A DNA stretch of 5,752 nucleotides from assembly GCA_937900975.1 (NCBI GenBank), contig CALCPC010000228.1, positions 1 through 5,752 on the forward strand, read 5' to 3'. The translations under genes were made by a program, and so were the position numbers. The DNA comes from an uncultured Paracoccaceae bacterium (GTDB taxonomy: Bacteria > Pseudomonadota > Alphaproteobacteria > Rhodobacterales > Rhodobacteraceae). The notes beneath the pieces are model-generated. The model searched no databases and was not told the origin of the DNA. It worked only from the letters and a program-made list of their open reading frames with translations. This document shows, one piece after another, positions 1 to 5,701 of the stretch (its first letter is position 1; the number at the start of each line of letters is the position of its first letter).

Positions 1-270
1 ATCTTAATCCCGCTCGCCTGGGGGGGCATCGCCTCGACCGCGCTACTTTGCTTTATCTTTTGCTGGAACGAAGCGTATTGGACGGTCCGCCTGACAACCA
101 CGAATGCCGCGACGCTGTCTGCGCTGATTGAAGGCAACCGCGCGCCGGAAGGTCTGTTCTTCGGTCGTCTCTCCGCCGTCTCTACCGCCGCAGTTGGGCC
201 CATCGTTGTGCTCGGCTGGTTTTGCCAGAAACAACTCGTCCAAGGTCTGACCTTCGGCGCTGTGAAATAG
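1..270 (+). CDS. smoG: Sorbitol/mannitol ABC transporter permease, C-terminal fragment
   Basis: This is the 3' end of an inner-membrane permease; the open frame enters from the left edge in frame 1 and stops at TAG 268-270, leaving 89 residues. It is the MalG-type subunit of a binding-protein-dependent importer that forms the channel for hexitols such as sorbitol and mannitol. Two hydrophobic stretches are visible: residues about 4-21, ending in the family-typical WNEAYW, and residues about 58-76, followed by the tail QKQLVQGLTFGAVK. A terminal (V)(R/Q)GLTFGAVK is typical of MalG/SmoG-like sugar permeases. The conserved EAA loop that contacts the ATPase must lie upstream and is not in the window. 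The gene is followed after 12 bp by smoK, the cognate ATPase, so they are almost certainly co-transcribed. Substrate assignment rests on the neighbouring polyol dehydrogenases; family assignment is secure, exact substrate is inferred. Confidence 0.9.
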   Translation: MLIPLAWGGIASTALLCFIFCWNEAYWTVRLTTTNAATLSALIEGNRAPEGLFFGRLSAVSTAAVGPIVVLGWFCQKQLVQGLTFGAVK

Positions 271-282
271 GGGGCCCGCACA

Positions 283-1287
283 ATGGGACGCATTAACCTT
301 GCAAATGTGGTCAAGCGCTTCGGTGAGGCGGAGGTTATCCCGCCCCTCAACCTGACAATCGAGGATGGGGAGTTCGTGGTCTTCGTCGGCCCGTCGGGCT
401 GTGGCAAGTCCACCTTGCTTCGCCTGATCGCGGGGCTGGAGGAGGTCACATCGGGCGAGATCGCCATCGACGACGCAGATGTGACCGAGACGGCGCCGTC
501 CAAGCGCGGACTGGCCATGGTGTTCCAGTCCTATGCGCTTTACCCGCATATGACGGTGCGCAAGAACATCGCTTTTCCCATGCGCATGGCCAAGATGGAT
601 CAGGCCGAGATCGACCGGCGCGTGGACGCGGCGGCCAAATCGCTGCACCTCGGCGACTACCTCGACCACACGCCCGGGCAGCTGGCCGGGGGGCAGCGCC
701 AGCGCGTCGCCAGCGGCCGCGCCATCGTGCGGGAGCCTTCGGCGTTTTTGTTCGATGAGCCCTTGTCGAACCTCGACGCCGCGCTGCGGGTGGGCATGCG
801 ACTTGAGATCTCGGAATTGCACGAGCGGCTGAAGACGACGATGATCTACGTCACGCACGACCAAGTGGAGGCGATGACGATGGCCGACAAGATCGTCGTC
901 CTGCGCGCTGGACATGTGGAGCAGGTGGGCAGCCCGCTGACGCTTTATAAGACGCCGCGCAACCTCTTTGTTGCGGGCTTTATCGGCTCTCCGAAGATGA
1001 ATTTCTTGGACGGGCCGGCCGCCGCCGTGCATGACGCCGAGACCATCGGCATCCGGCCCGAGCACATCACGCCCTCAAAAACCGAGGGCACGTGGGAGGG
1101 CACGATCGGGGTGTCGGAACATCTTGGCTCTGACACGTTCTTTCATGTGCACCTTGCGGGGCGAGAGACGCCGATGACCGTGCGCGCCGCCGGCGAAGTC
1201 GATATGCACCACGGCGACCGCGTGTTTCTGACCCCGGATGCGGATCGGATCCACCGGTTTGATGCAGAGGGTCTGCGCATCGCATGA
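283..1287 (+). CDS. smoK: Sorbitol/mannitol ABC transporter ATP-binding protein
   Basis: This 334-residue protein is the cytoplasmic ATPase of a MalK/UgpC/SmoK-type sugar importer and would energise uptake through the SmoF/SmoG pore. Visible motifs in order: Walker [10 protein letters not shown] (36-44), Q-loop [12 protein letters not shown] (Q82), signature LAGGQRQRV (134-142), Walker B FLFDEP (155-160, D158/E159), D-loop SNLDAALR, switch histidine in VTHDQ (H192), then the sugar-family markers [10 protein letters not shown] (233-242) and IGIRPEH (255-261) that lead into a C-terminal TOBE-like regulatory domain. Length is normal for the family. The ATG at 283 is preceded by AGGGGG (269-274) at 8-nt spacing and lies 12 bp after smoG. 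The stop overlaps the next start (ATGA 1284-1287). Oddity: the signature has alanine where LSGGQ has serine (A135), and S144 replaces the usual isoleucine of VAIGRA. Other nucleotide-binding residues are intact, so the gene is not obviously dead. Confidence 0.95.
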   Translation: MGRINLANVVKRFGEAEVIPPLNLTIEDGEFVVFVGPSGCGKSTLLRLIAGLEEVTSGEIAIDDADVTETAPSKRGLAMVFQSYALYPHMTVRKNIAFPMRMAKMDQAEIDRRVDAAAKSLHLGDYLDHTPGQLAGGQRQRVASGRAIVREPSAFLFDEPLSNLDAALRVGMRLEISELHERLKTTMIYVTHDQVEAMTMADKIVVLRAGHVEQVGSPLTLYKTPRNLFVAGFIGSPKMNFLDGPAAAVHDAETIGIRPEHITPSKTEGTWEGTIGVSEHLGSDTFFHVHLAGRETPMTVRAAGEVDMHHGDRVFLTPDADRIHRFDAEGLRIA

Positions 1288-2057
1288 CGCGATTGGCTGG
1301 GAAAACCGCGCTGATCACCGGGGCCGCCCGCGGCATCGGGCGCGCCTTTGCCAGCGCTTACCTGGCCGAAGGCGCACGCGTGGCCATTGCCGATATCGAC
1401 CGGGCGGGCGCGGATGCGGCGGCCGCCGCGCTTGGGCCCGCTTGTGTCGCGGTCGAGATGGACGTGACATCCCAGACCAGCATCGACAGCGCTGTGGCCG
1501 AAACGGTCTCGGCGCTTGGCCGGATCGATATCCTGATCAACAACGCCGCCATCTTTACCGCAGCACCCTTGGTCGACATCGACCGCGCCGAAACGGCGCG
1601 CGTCTTCGACGTGAACGTGCACGGCACCCTTTTTACCACGCAGGCCGTCGCCCGGCACATGATCGCAGAGGGGATCCAAGGCCGCATCATCAACATGGCC
1701 AGTCAAGCCGGCCGCCGGGGCGAAAGCTTGGTGGCGGTCTATTGCGCGACAAAGGCTGCCGTGATCTCGCTGACGCAATCGATGGGGCTGAACCTGATCG
1801 GGCATGGGATCAACGTGAACGCAATTGCGCCGGGCGTTGTCGACGGCGCGCATTGGGATGGCGTCGATGCCGCCTTCGCCCGGTTGGAAGGCAAACCGCC
1901 TGGCCAGAAGAAAGCAGAGGTCGGCGCTGCTGTGCCCTTTGGCCGAATGGGCGTGGCCGAGGATCTAACGGGCATGGCCATTTTTCTGGCCAGCGACGAA
2001 GCGCGCTATATCGTGGCGCAGTGCTACAATGTGGATGGCGGCCAATGGATGAGTTGA
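1284..2057 (+). CDS. smoS: Sorbitol (L-iditol/galactitol) dehydrogenase, SDR family
   Basis: This 257-residue classical short-chain dehydrogenase most likely oxidises D-sorbitol to D-fructose, and by analogy with the Rhodobacter sphaeroides enzyme may also take galactitol and L-iditol. Seen in the sequence: the dinucleotide motif TGAARGIG (12-19), an acidic residue after beta-2 (D37) that favours NAD+ over NADP+, NNAA (86-89), and the catalytic set N111, S140, Y153 and K157 (YCATK). PG (183-184) is also present, and the C-terminal end is NVDGGQWMS. Residues [10 protein letters not shown] and [16 protein letters not shown] closely resemble the Rhodobacter SmoS sequence as I remember it, which supports the specific name over a generic SDR. 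The ATG overlaps the smoK stop by 4 bp (ATGA), with only a weak upstream AGAGG (1266-1270), so translational coupling is likely. Its 3' end overlaps mtlK by 13 bp. Substrate preference is inferred from family and context. Confidence 0.94.
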   Translation: MTRLAGKTALITGAARGIGRAFASAYLAEGARVAIADIDRAGADAAAAALGPACVAVEMDVTSQTSIDSAVAETVSALGRIDILINNAAIFTAAPLVDIDRAETARVFDVNVHGTLFTTQAVARHMIAEGIQGRIINMASQAGRRGESLVAVYCATKAAVISLTQSMGLNLIGHGINVNAIAPGVVDGAHWDGVDAAFARLEGKPPGQKKAEVGAAVPFGRMGVAEDLTGMAIFLASDEARYIVAQCYNVDGGQWMS

Positions 2058-3535
2058 CGCAAGCGCCGCGACCGCTGTCCGATGCAGCGCTGGCCGACCT
2101 GCATACCGCCGTGCGCCGCCCCCGCTATGACCGCAAGGGCCTGACGCCTGGGATCGTGCATATCGGCGTCGGTAATTTCCACCGCGCGCACCAGGCTTGG
2201 TATCTGCACCGGCTGATGGACATGGGGGCCGCGCGGGATTGGGCGATCCTTGGCGCGGGTGTGCGCGCCTATGACGCCGAGATGCGCGAAAACCTGATCC
2301 GCCAGAACTTCCTTACGACGCTGATTGAGCGGGCACCCGGCCACCGCGCTGCAGAGGTGACGGGCGCCATGATCGGTTATGTCCCGATCGAGCCCGACAA
2401 TGCCGCGCTGATCCGCGCGATGAGCGATCCTGCCATTCGGATCGTTGCGCTGACAGTGACCGAGGGGGGGTATTACACCGCCGGCACCCCCCCCGCCTTT
2501 GACGCCGAACATGCCGATATCCGCCATGACGCGGCGAACCCCGGCGCGCCGCGCACGGCCTTTGGGGCGATGGTCGCCGCGCTTCGGGCGCGGCGGGCTG
2601 CTGGCGTGCGGGCCTTCACGGGGCTGAGTTGCGACAACCTTTCGGGCAATGGGCAGATCTTGCAAAATGCGGTTGTCGGCCTGGCACGGCTGCAAGACCC
2701 GGGTCTTGCCGATTGGATCGCGGCGCAGGCGTCCTTCCCAAACTCCATGGTCGACTGCAGCGTGCCCGCAACATGTCCAGAGGAACGGGCGCTGTCCGAA
2801 AGCTTTGGCATCCTCGATGCAGCGCCCGTCAGCCACGAGAACTTTCGCCAATGGGTGCTGGAGGATCGCTTTGCCGCCGGCCGCCCCGACTGGGACCGGG
2901 TTGGCGCCACCTTTACCGACGATGTTCATCCCTATGAGCTGATGAAGATCCGCGTTTTGAATGCCGGTCATCAAATCCTGGCAAACACGGGCGAGCTTTT
3001 GGCGCTAGAAACCATCGCCGATTGCATGGCCGACCCGCGCGTCGCTGCGTTCTTTCGCAAAGTCCAGCGGCAGGAGATTTTGCCCCATGTGCCGTCGGTC
3101 CCCGGGCTCGCTGCGGCGGACTATCTCGACCTTATCGCACAGCGGTTTTCCAACGAGGCGATCCGCGATACGACCCGCCGCGTGGCCTTCGACGGCGCGT
3201 CGCGGCATCCCGGTTTCGTGCTGCCGATCCTGCGCGACGGGCTGGCCGCCGGGGCATCGGTTACCGGTCTGGCGTTGGTGGAGGCGCTTTGGGCGCGGAT
3301 GTGCCTTGGCCAGCGTGAGACGGGCGCGCCGATTGCGCCCAACGATCCGATTTGGCCCGCCCTGCAGCGTGCGGCGCAAGCCGCCCGATCGCGGCCTGCC
3401 GCCTGGTTGGAGCAAACCGAGATTTATGGCGACCTCGCCACCGCCGCCCCCTTCGCCGACGCGTTTACCGCCTGGACGGCGCGCTTGACCGAAACGGGCG
3501 TGGCGGCGACGCTGGACACCTATCTTGAAGCATGA
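2045..3535 (+). CDS. mtlK: Mannitol 2-dehydrogenase (polyol-specific long-chain dehydrogenase)
   Basis: This 496-residue protein is an NAD+-dependent polyol dehydrogenase of the mannitol/fructuronate family, expected to convert D-mannitol to D-fructose and possibly D-arabitol to D-xylulose. The N-terminal Rossmann domain (about 35-215) shows IGVGNFHRAHQ (40-50), TVTEGGYY (137-144) and FTGLSCDNLSGNG (191-203). The linker FPNSMVD (231-237) leads into the helical C-terminal domain with HPYELMKIRVLNAGH (295-309), whose K301, N306 and H309 match the family's catalytic Lys-Asn-His set. Length is normal for the family. The ATG at 2045 is chosen because it gives a family-like N-terminus; it overlaps smoS by 13 bp out of frame, with a weak GGA about 9 nt upstream. 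A TTG at 2054, forming TTGA with the smoS stop, is an alternative start three codons later. The reading frame stays open far upstream through smoS, but that part is not coding. This is the last gene of the polyol cluster, ending 20 bp from a convergent tRNA. Confidence 0.95.
   Translation: MDELTQAPRPLSDAALADLHTAVRRPRYDRKGLTPGIVHIGVGNFHRAHQAWYLHRLMDMGAARDWAILGAGVRAYDAEMRENLIRQNFLTTLIERAPGHRAAEVTGAMIGYVPIEPDNAALIRAMSDPAIRIVALTVTEGGYYTAGTPPAFDAEHADIRHDAANPGAPRTAFGAMVAALRARRAAGVRAFTGLSCDNLSGNGQILQNAVVGLARLQDPGLADWIAAQASFPNSMVDCSVPATCPEERALSESFGILDAAPVSHENFRQWVLEDRFAAGRPDWDRVGATFTDDVHPYELMKIRVLNAGHQILANTGELLALETIADCMADPRVAAFFRKVQRQEILPHVPSVPGLAAADYLDLIAQRFSNEAIRDTTRRVAFDGASRHPGFVLPILRDGLAAGASVTGLALVEALWARMCLGQRETGAPIAPNDPIWPALQRAAQAARSRPAAWLEQTEIYGDLATAAPFADAFTAWTARLTETGVAATLDTYLEA
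2464..2494. repeat. G7/C8 inverted repeat inside mtlK
   Basis: A run of seven G (2464-2470) and a run of eight C (2487-2494) are separated by 16 bases, so the transcript could form a 7-bp all-GC stem with a 16-nt loop. It sits in codons for the conserved TEGGYY segment and the residues just after it. The pairing is visible in the sequence; any effect on translation or on replication slippage is inference. Confidence 0.5.
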
Positions 3536-3555
3536 GGCCCCGAGCGCGGGTTCGG

Positions 3556-3632
3556 TGGTAGGCCCGGAGGGACTTGAACCCCCAACCAAAGCGTTATGAG
3601 CGCTCTGCTCTAACCAATTGAGCTACAGGCCC
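3556..3632 (-). tRNA. tRNA with anticodon CAU, probably tRNA-Ile2 (lysidine type)
   Basis: Read on the - strand, the 77 nt fold into a full cloverleaf. The acceptor stem is GGGCCTG with CGGGCCT (one terminal G-U pair), and the D arm is GCTC-AATTGGTTA-GAGC. The anticodon arm is GAGCG-CTCATAA-CGCTT, with the anticodon CAT opposite 3596-3598. A 5-nt variable loop and a T arm with loop TTCAAGT follow, then discriminator A73 and an encoded CCA (3556-3558). CAU could mean initiator Met, elongator Met or the minor tRNA-Ile whose C34 is changed to lysidine by TilS. Initiator is unlikely because the three G-C pairs at the end of the anticodon stem are absent. C4-G69 and C5-G68, known TilS recognition elements in Escherichia coli, are both present, so Ile2 is favoured. 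Gene call is near certain; the isoacceptor assignment is about two in three. It is convergent with mtlK. Confidence 0.95.
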
Positions 3633-3641
3633 GACCCCTTT

Positions 3642-3670
3642 CGCGTAGCCAAGCGCTGCGACAGGGTCAA
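3642..3670 (-). promoter_or_regulatory. Probable sigma-70 promoter of the tRNA gene
   Basis: On the - strand a good -35 box TTGACC (complement of 3665-3670) is followed after exactly 17 nt by TACGCG (complement of 3642-3647), a weak -10 box. Nine nt separate this -10 from the mature tRNA 5' end at 3632, which would put the start of transcription only a few bases upstream of it. The heptamer GCGCTTG occurs twice here, once overlapping the -35 and once just upstream of the -10. Position and spacing support the call; the -10 match is poor. Confidence 0.55.
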
Positions 3671-3677
3671 GCGCCGG

Positions 3678-3706
3678 TTTCCTTCCTGCCAAGCCTGCGC
3701 TATGCG
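3678..3706 (+). promoter_or_regulatory. Possible weak purM promoter
   Basis: TATGCG (3701-3706) could be a -10 box, with TTTCCT (3678-3683) in the -35 position at 17-nt spacing. Both match consensus poorly. The candidate is listed because purM is the first gene of its run and has only the 95 bp between it and the divergent tRNA gene to hold a promoter. An inverted repeat GCGC-TAT-GCGC (3697-3707) overlaps the -10 and might be a protein site or chance in GC-rich DNA. Confidence 0.25.
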
Positions 3707-3717
3707 CGAGGGAGGGG

Positions 3718-3722
3718 GGAGG
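3718..3722 (+). promoter_or_regulatory. Strong Shine-Dalgarno for purM
   Basis: GGAGG lies 5 nt before the ATG at 3728, within a purine-rich run (about 3708-3722). It is the strongest ribosome binding site in the window and fixes the purM start, which contrasts with the coupled, SD-poor starts of the downstream genes. Confidence 0.75.
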
Positions 3723-3727
3723 CGCGG

Positions 3728-4762
3728 ATGACGAAATTGACCTACAAGGCGGCGGGCGTCGATATTGCAGCCGGTGCCGCATTGGTGGAGCGGATCATGC
3801 CCGCGGCCGCAGGCACGGCGCGGGCCGGCGTGATGGCGGGGCTTGGCGGGTTCGGCGCGCTTTTCGATCCAGCGGCGGCCGGGTATGACGATCCGATTCT
3901 TGTGGCGGCGACGGACGGGGTGGGCACCAAGCTTAAACTGGCCATCGATACCGGGATCCTGGACACGGTGGGGATCGATCTGGTCGCGATGTGCGTGAAC
4001 GATCTGCTTTGCCAAGGCGCAGAGCCGCTGTTTTTCCTCGACTATTTCGCGACTGGCGCGCTCGACATCGATGCCGCCGCAACCGTGATCGGGGGCATTG
4101 CTAAGGGCTGCCGGATCGCGGGCTGCGCGCTGATCGGGGGGGAGACGGCCGAGATGCCGGGCCTTTACGCGGCGGGCGATTTCGACCTTGCGGGGTTTGC
4201 GGTCGGGGCGATGGAGCGGGGGACGGCCCTGCCATCGGGTGTCGTGGCGGGCGATGTGCTGCTTGGCGTCGCATCGGACGGCTTGCACTCGAACGGGTTT
4301 TCGCTGGTCCGGCGCACGCTTGGCCATGCGGGTCTGGCGCTGGCGGACCCTGCGCCTTTTGCGCAAAGCAGCGTCGGCGCCGCGCTGATGCGGCCCACCC
4401 GGATTTACGTCACAGCGGGTCGCGCGGCGGTGGCTGCGGGCGGCGTCCACGGGCTGGCGCACATCACCGGCGGCGGGCTGACCGAGAACGTCCCGCGCAT
4501 CCTGCCGCCGGGCCTTGGCGCCGAGATCAACCTGTCAGCCTGGACCGTGCCACCCTTGTTTCGCTGGTTAATCGAGGCGGCGTCGCTGGACCGTGACGAG
4601 GCGCTGGCGACGTATAATTGCGGGATCGGCCTGGTCCTCGCGGTGGCGCCGGGGCACGCCGACGCCGTGGCGGGCGCGTTGCGCACAGCGGGTGAAACGG
4701 TGACGCCCATCGGGCGGATCACGGCAGCGCCGGGCCTGGTTTATACGGGCGCTTGGGCATGA
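3728..4762 (+). CDS. purM: Phosphoribosylformylglycinamidine cyclo-ligase (AIR synthetase)
   Basis: This 344-residue cytoplasmic enzyme performs the fifth step of de novo purine synthesis, the ATP-dependent closure of formylglycinamidine ribonucleotide to 5-aminoimidazole ribonucleotide. Family landmarks are present in order: YKAAGVDIAAG (6-16), the nucleotide-binding ATDGVGTKLK (61-70), GIDLVAMCVNDLLCQGAEPL (82-101), GGETAEMPGLY (137-147), GLHSNGFSLVR (185-195), HITGGGLTENVPRILP (245-260) and NCGIG (297-301). Length is standard for bacterial PurM. The start is supported by the N-terminal motif and by GGAGG five bases upstream. It is the first gene of a purM-purN run, overlapping purN by 4 bp (ATGA 4759-4762), and is divergent from the tRNA gene across 95 bp. 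No purine riboswitch or recognisable PurR operator was found in that spacer. The identification is secure, with no missing motif and no frameshift. Confidence 0.98.
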   Translation: MTKLTYKAAGVDIAAGAALVERIMPAAAGTARAGVMAGLGGFGALFDPAAAGYDDPILVAATDGVGTKLKLAIDTGILDTVGIDLVAMCVNDLLCQGAEPLFFLDYFATGALDIDAAATVIGGIAKGCRIAGCALIGGETAEMPGLYAAGDFDLAGFAVGAMERGTALPSGVVAGDVLLGVASDGLHSNGFSLVRRTLGHAGLALADPAPFAQSSVGAALMRPTRIYVTAGRAAVAAGGVHGLAHITGGGLTENVPRILPPGLGAEINLSAWTVPPLFRWLIEAASLDRDEALATYNCGIGLVLAVAPGHADAVAGALRTAGETVTPIGRITAAPGLVYTGAWA

Positions 4763-5349
4763 GCCGGCAGCCGGTTGCGATCCTGATCTCGGGCGCCGGC
4801 TCTAACATGCTGCGCCTTCTGGAGGATATGGACCGGCCCGACCACCCGGCGCGGCCGGTTTGCGTGCTGGCCGACACTGCAGCGCCGGGGTTGGACGCGG
4901 CCGCCCGGCGCGGGCTTTTGGCGGAGGCGATCAGCACCGATGGCGGCCGCGCGGTGTTTGCGGCGCGGCTTGACCGCGCGCTTGGCGCGGCGGGGGCCGA
5001 GATCCTGTGCCTCGCCGGGTTCATGCGGATCCTGTCCGCTGCCTTTGTGGAGGCGTGGGCGGGGCGGATCCTGAACATCCACCCATCGCTGCTGCCGCTT
5101 TTCCCGGGCCTTAACACGCATGCGCGCGCCTTGGCCGCCGGCGTCGCTGTGCATGGTGCGACGGTGCATGAGGTCACGGCCACGCTTGACGGCGGCCCGA
5201 TCCGCGGGCAGGCGGTGTTGGCCGTGCAGCCGGGTGACACGGCCGAGACGCTGGCCGCGCGGGTCCTTGGGTTGGAGCATCGGTTGTATCCAGAGGTGCT
5301 GCGCCGCTTTGCCGTGGGCGACCGAAACCCGGTTGCGATCCTGGCATGA
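4759..5349 (+). CDS. purN: Phosphoribosylglycinamide formyltransferase 1 (GART)
   Basis: This 196-residue enzyme transfers a formyl group from 10-formyltetrahydrofolate to glycinamide ribonucleotide, the third step of purine synthesis. The phosphate-binding loop ISGAGSNM (10-17) is near the N-terminus, followed by LAGFMRIL (85-92) and NIHPSLLPLFPGLNTH (106-121). Then come GATVHEVT (133-140) and LDGGPI (143-148). The catalytic residues N106, H108 and D144 fall at exactly the positions used for the Escherichia coli enzyme when the ATG at 4759 is the start. That favours this ATG over the in-frame TTG at 4753. The ATG overlaps the purM stop in ATGA, so translation is probably coupled; there is no clear Shine-Dalgarno. 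A usual SN(R/K)xDAxGL segment is less conserved here (LADTAAPGLDAA, 37-48). The stop again sits in an ATGA, which opens a 5-codon mini-ORF before the next gene. Identification is secure. Confidence 0.97.
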   Translation: MSRQPVAILISGAGSNMLRLLEDMDRPDHPARPVCVLADTAAPGLDAAARRGLLAEAISTDGGRAVFAARLDRALGAAGAEILCLAGFMRILSAAFVEAWAGRILNIHPSLLPLFPGLNTHARALAAGVAVHGATVHEVTATLDGGPIRGQAVLAVQPGDTAETLAARVLGLEHRLYPEVLRRFAVGDRNPVAILA

Positions 5350-5363
5350 GCATCCGCCCATGA
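5346..5363 (+). other. Five-codon mini-ORF linking purN to the TfoX-like gene
   Basis: ATG AGC ATC CGC CCA TGA encodes MSIRP. Its ATG overlaps the purN stop (ATGA 5346-5349), and its stop overlaps the start of the next gene (ATGA 5360-5363). The arithmetic is exact from the sequence. It could relay ribosomes from purN to the downstream gene, which lacks its own clear Shine-Dalgarno. It could equally be coincidence, since ATGA junctions are common in compact operons. Confidence 0.25.
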
Positions 5364-5701
5364 CCGCCCTGACCGAAGTGCGCAACATTGGGCCGAAAAT
5401 GGCCGCACAGCTTCGGGCCGTGGGGATCGACACCGCCGAAGACCTGCGTGCGCTTGGCGCCGACGCTGCCTATCTCAAGATGCTGGCCGCGGGCGAGCGG
5501 CCGCATTTCATTGCTTATTACGTGCTTTCCCTCGGCCTTCAGGGCCGGCCCTGGAACGATCTTGGCGCGGAGGAAAAGGCAACGCTGCGCCGCCGCTTTG
5601 ACGCGCTGAAGGCGCAAGCTGGCCCAAAGAACGCGGCCCGGTCAGAGCTGGAGGAGGCGTTGAACAGGCTTGGCGTCGTGCCCGAGGATAAGCTGCGCTA
5701 G
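5360..5701 (+). CDS. TfoX C-terminal domain-only protein
   Basis: This 113-residue protein matches the C-terminal domain of TfoX/Sxy competence regulators (the TfoX_C type) and has no TfoX N-terminal domain. The opening LTEVRNIGPKMAAQLRAVGI (4-23) and TAEDLRALGADAAY (25-38) are the helix-hairpin-helix-like part of the domain. FIAYYVLSLGLQGRPWNDL (50-68) is its conserved aromatic segment. A charged tail (about 70-113) follows, rich in Lys, Arg and Glu and probably helical. There is no signal peptide or membrane segment. Stand-alone proteins of this type are common and mostly uncharacterised; a role in competence should not be assumed, and DNA or protein binding is only suggested by the fold. 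It starts 10 bp after purN without a clear Shine-Dalgarno, so it probably depends on read-through from purMN. Start choice is supported by the domain beginning within four residues of this ATG. Confidence 0.88.
   Translation: MTALTEVRNIGPKMAAQLRAVGIDTAEDLRALGADAAYLKMLAAGERPHFIAYYVLSLGLQGRPWNDLGAEEKATLRRRFDALKAQAGPKNAARSELEEALNRLGVVPEDKLR

Noticed and set aside
43..1065. 340-codon antisense ORF opposite smoG/smoK
   Set aside because: It mirrors strongly conserved coding sequence on the + strand, is His/Arg-rich without recognisable motifs, and long antisense ORFs are expected in GC-rich genes.
1238..2044. Reading frame open through smoS into mtlK, suggesting a 765-residue fusion protein
   Set aside because: The extra N-terminal part is the +1 shadow of smoS, Arg/Gly-rich with no domain, while smoS in its own frame has all SDR motifs. 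The mtlK homology begins near 2045.
2024..2974. 316-codon antisense ORF opposite mtlK
   Set aside because: No domain or plausible start site, and it spans the mtlK start and conserved mtlK motifs; treated as a shadow.
3539..3555. Small inverted repeat CCGA...TCGG between mtlK and the tRNA, considered as a terminator
   Set aside because: The stem is only 4 bp with an 8-nt loop and has no T-run on either strand.
3633..3727. Possible purine riboswitch or PurR site upstream of purM
   Set aside because: The 95 bp are filled by promoter-like elements and a Shine-Dalgarno; no three-way-junction aptamer pattern or PurR-type palindrome was recognisable.
3623..4462. 279-codon antisense ORF opposite purM
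   Set aside because: Low-complexity Arg/His-rich translation that runs toward the tRNA gene, with purM clearly coding on the other strand.
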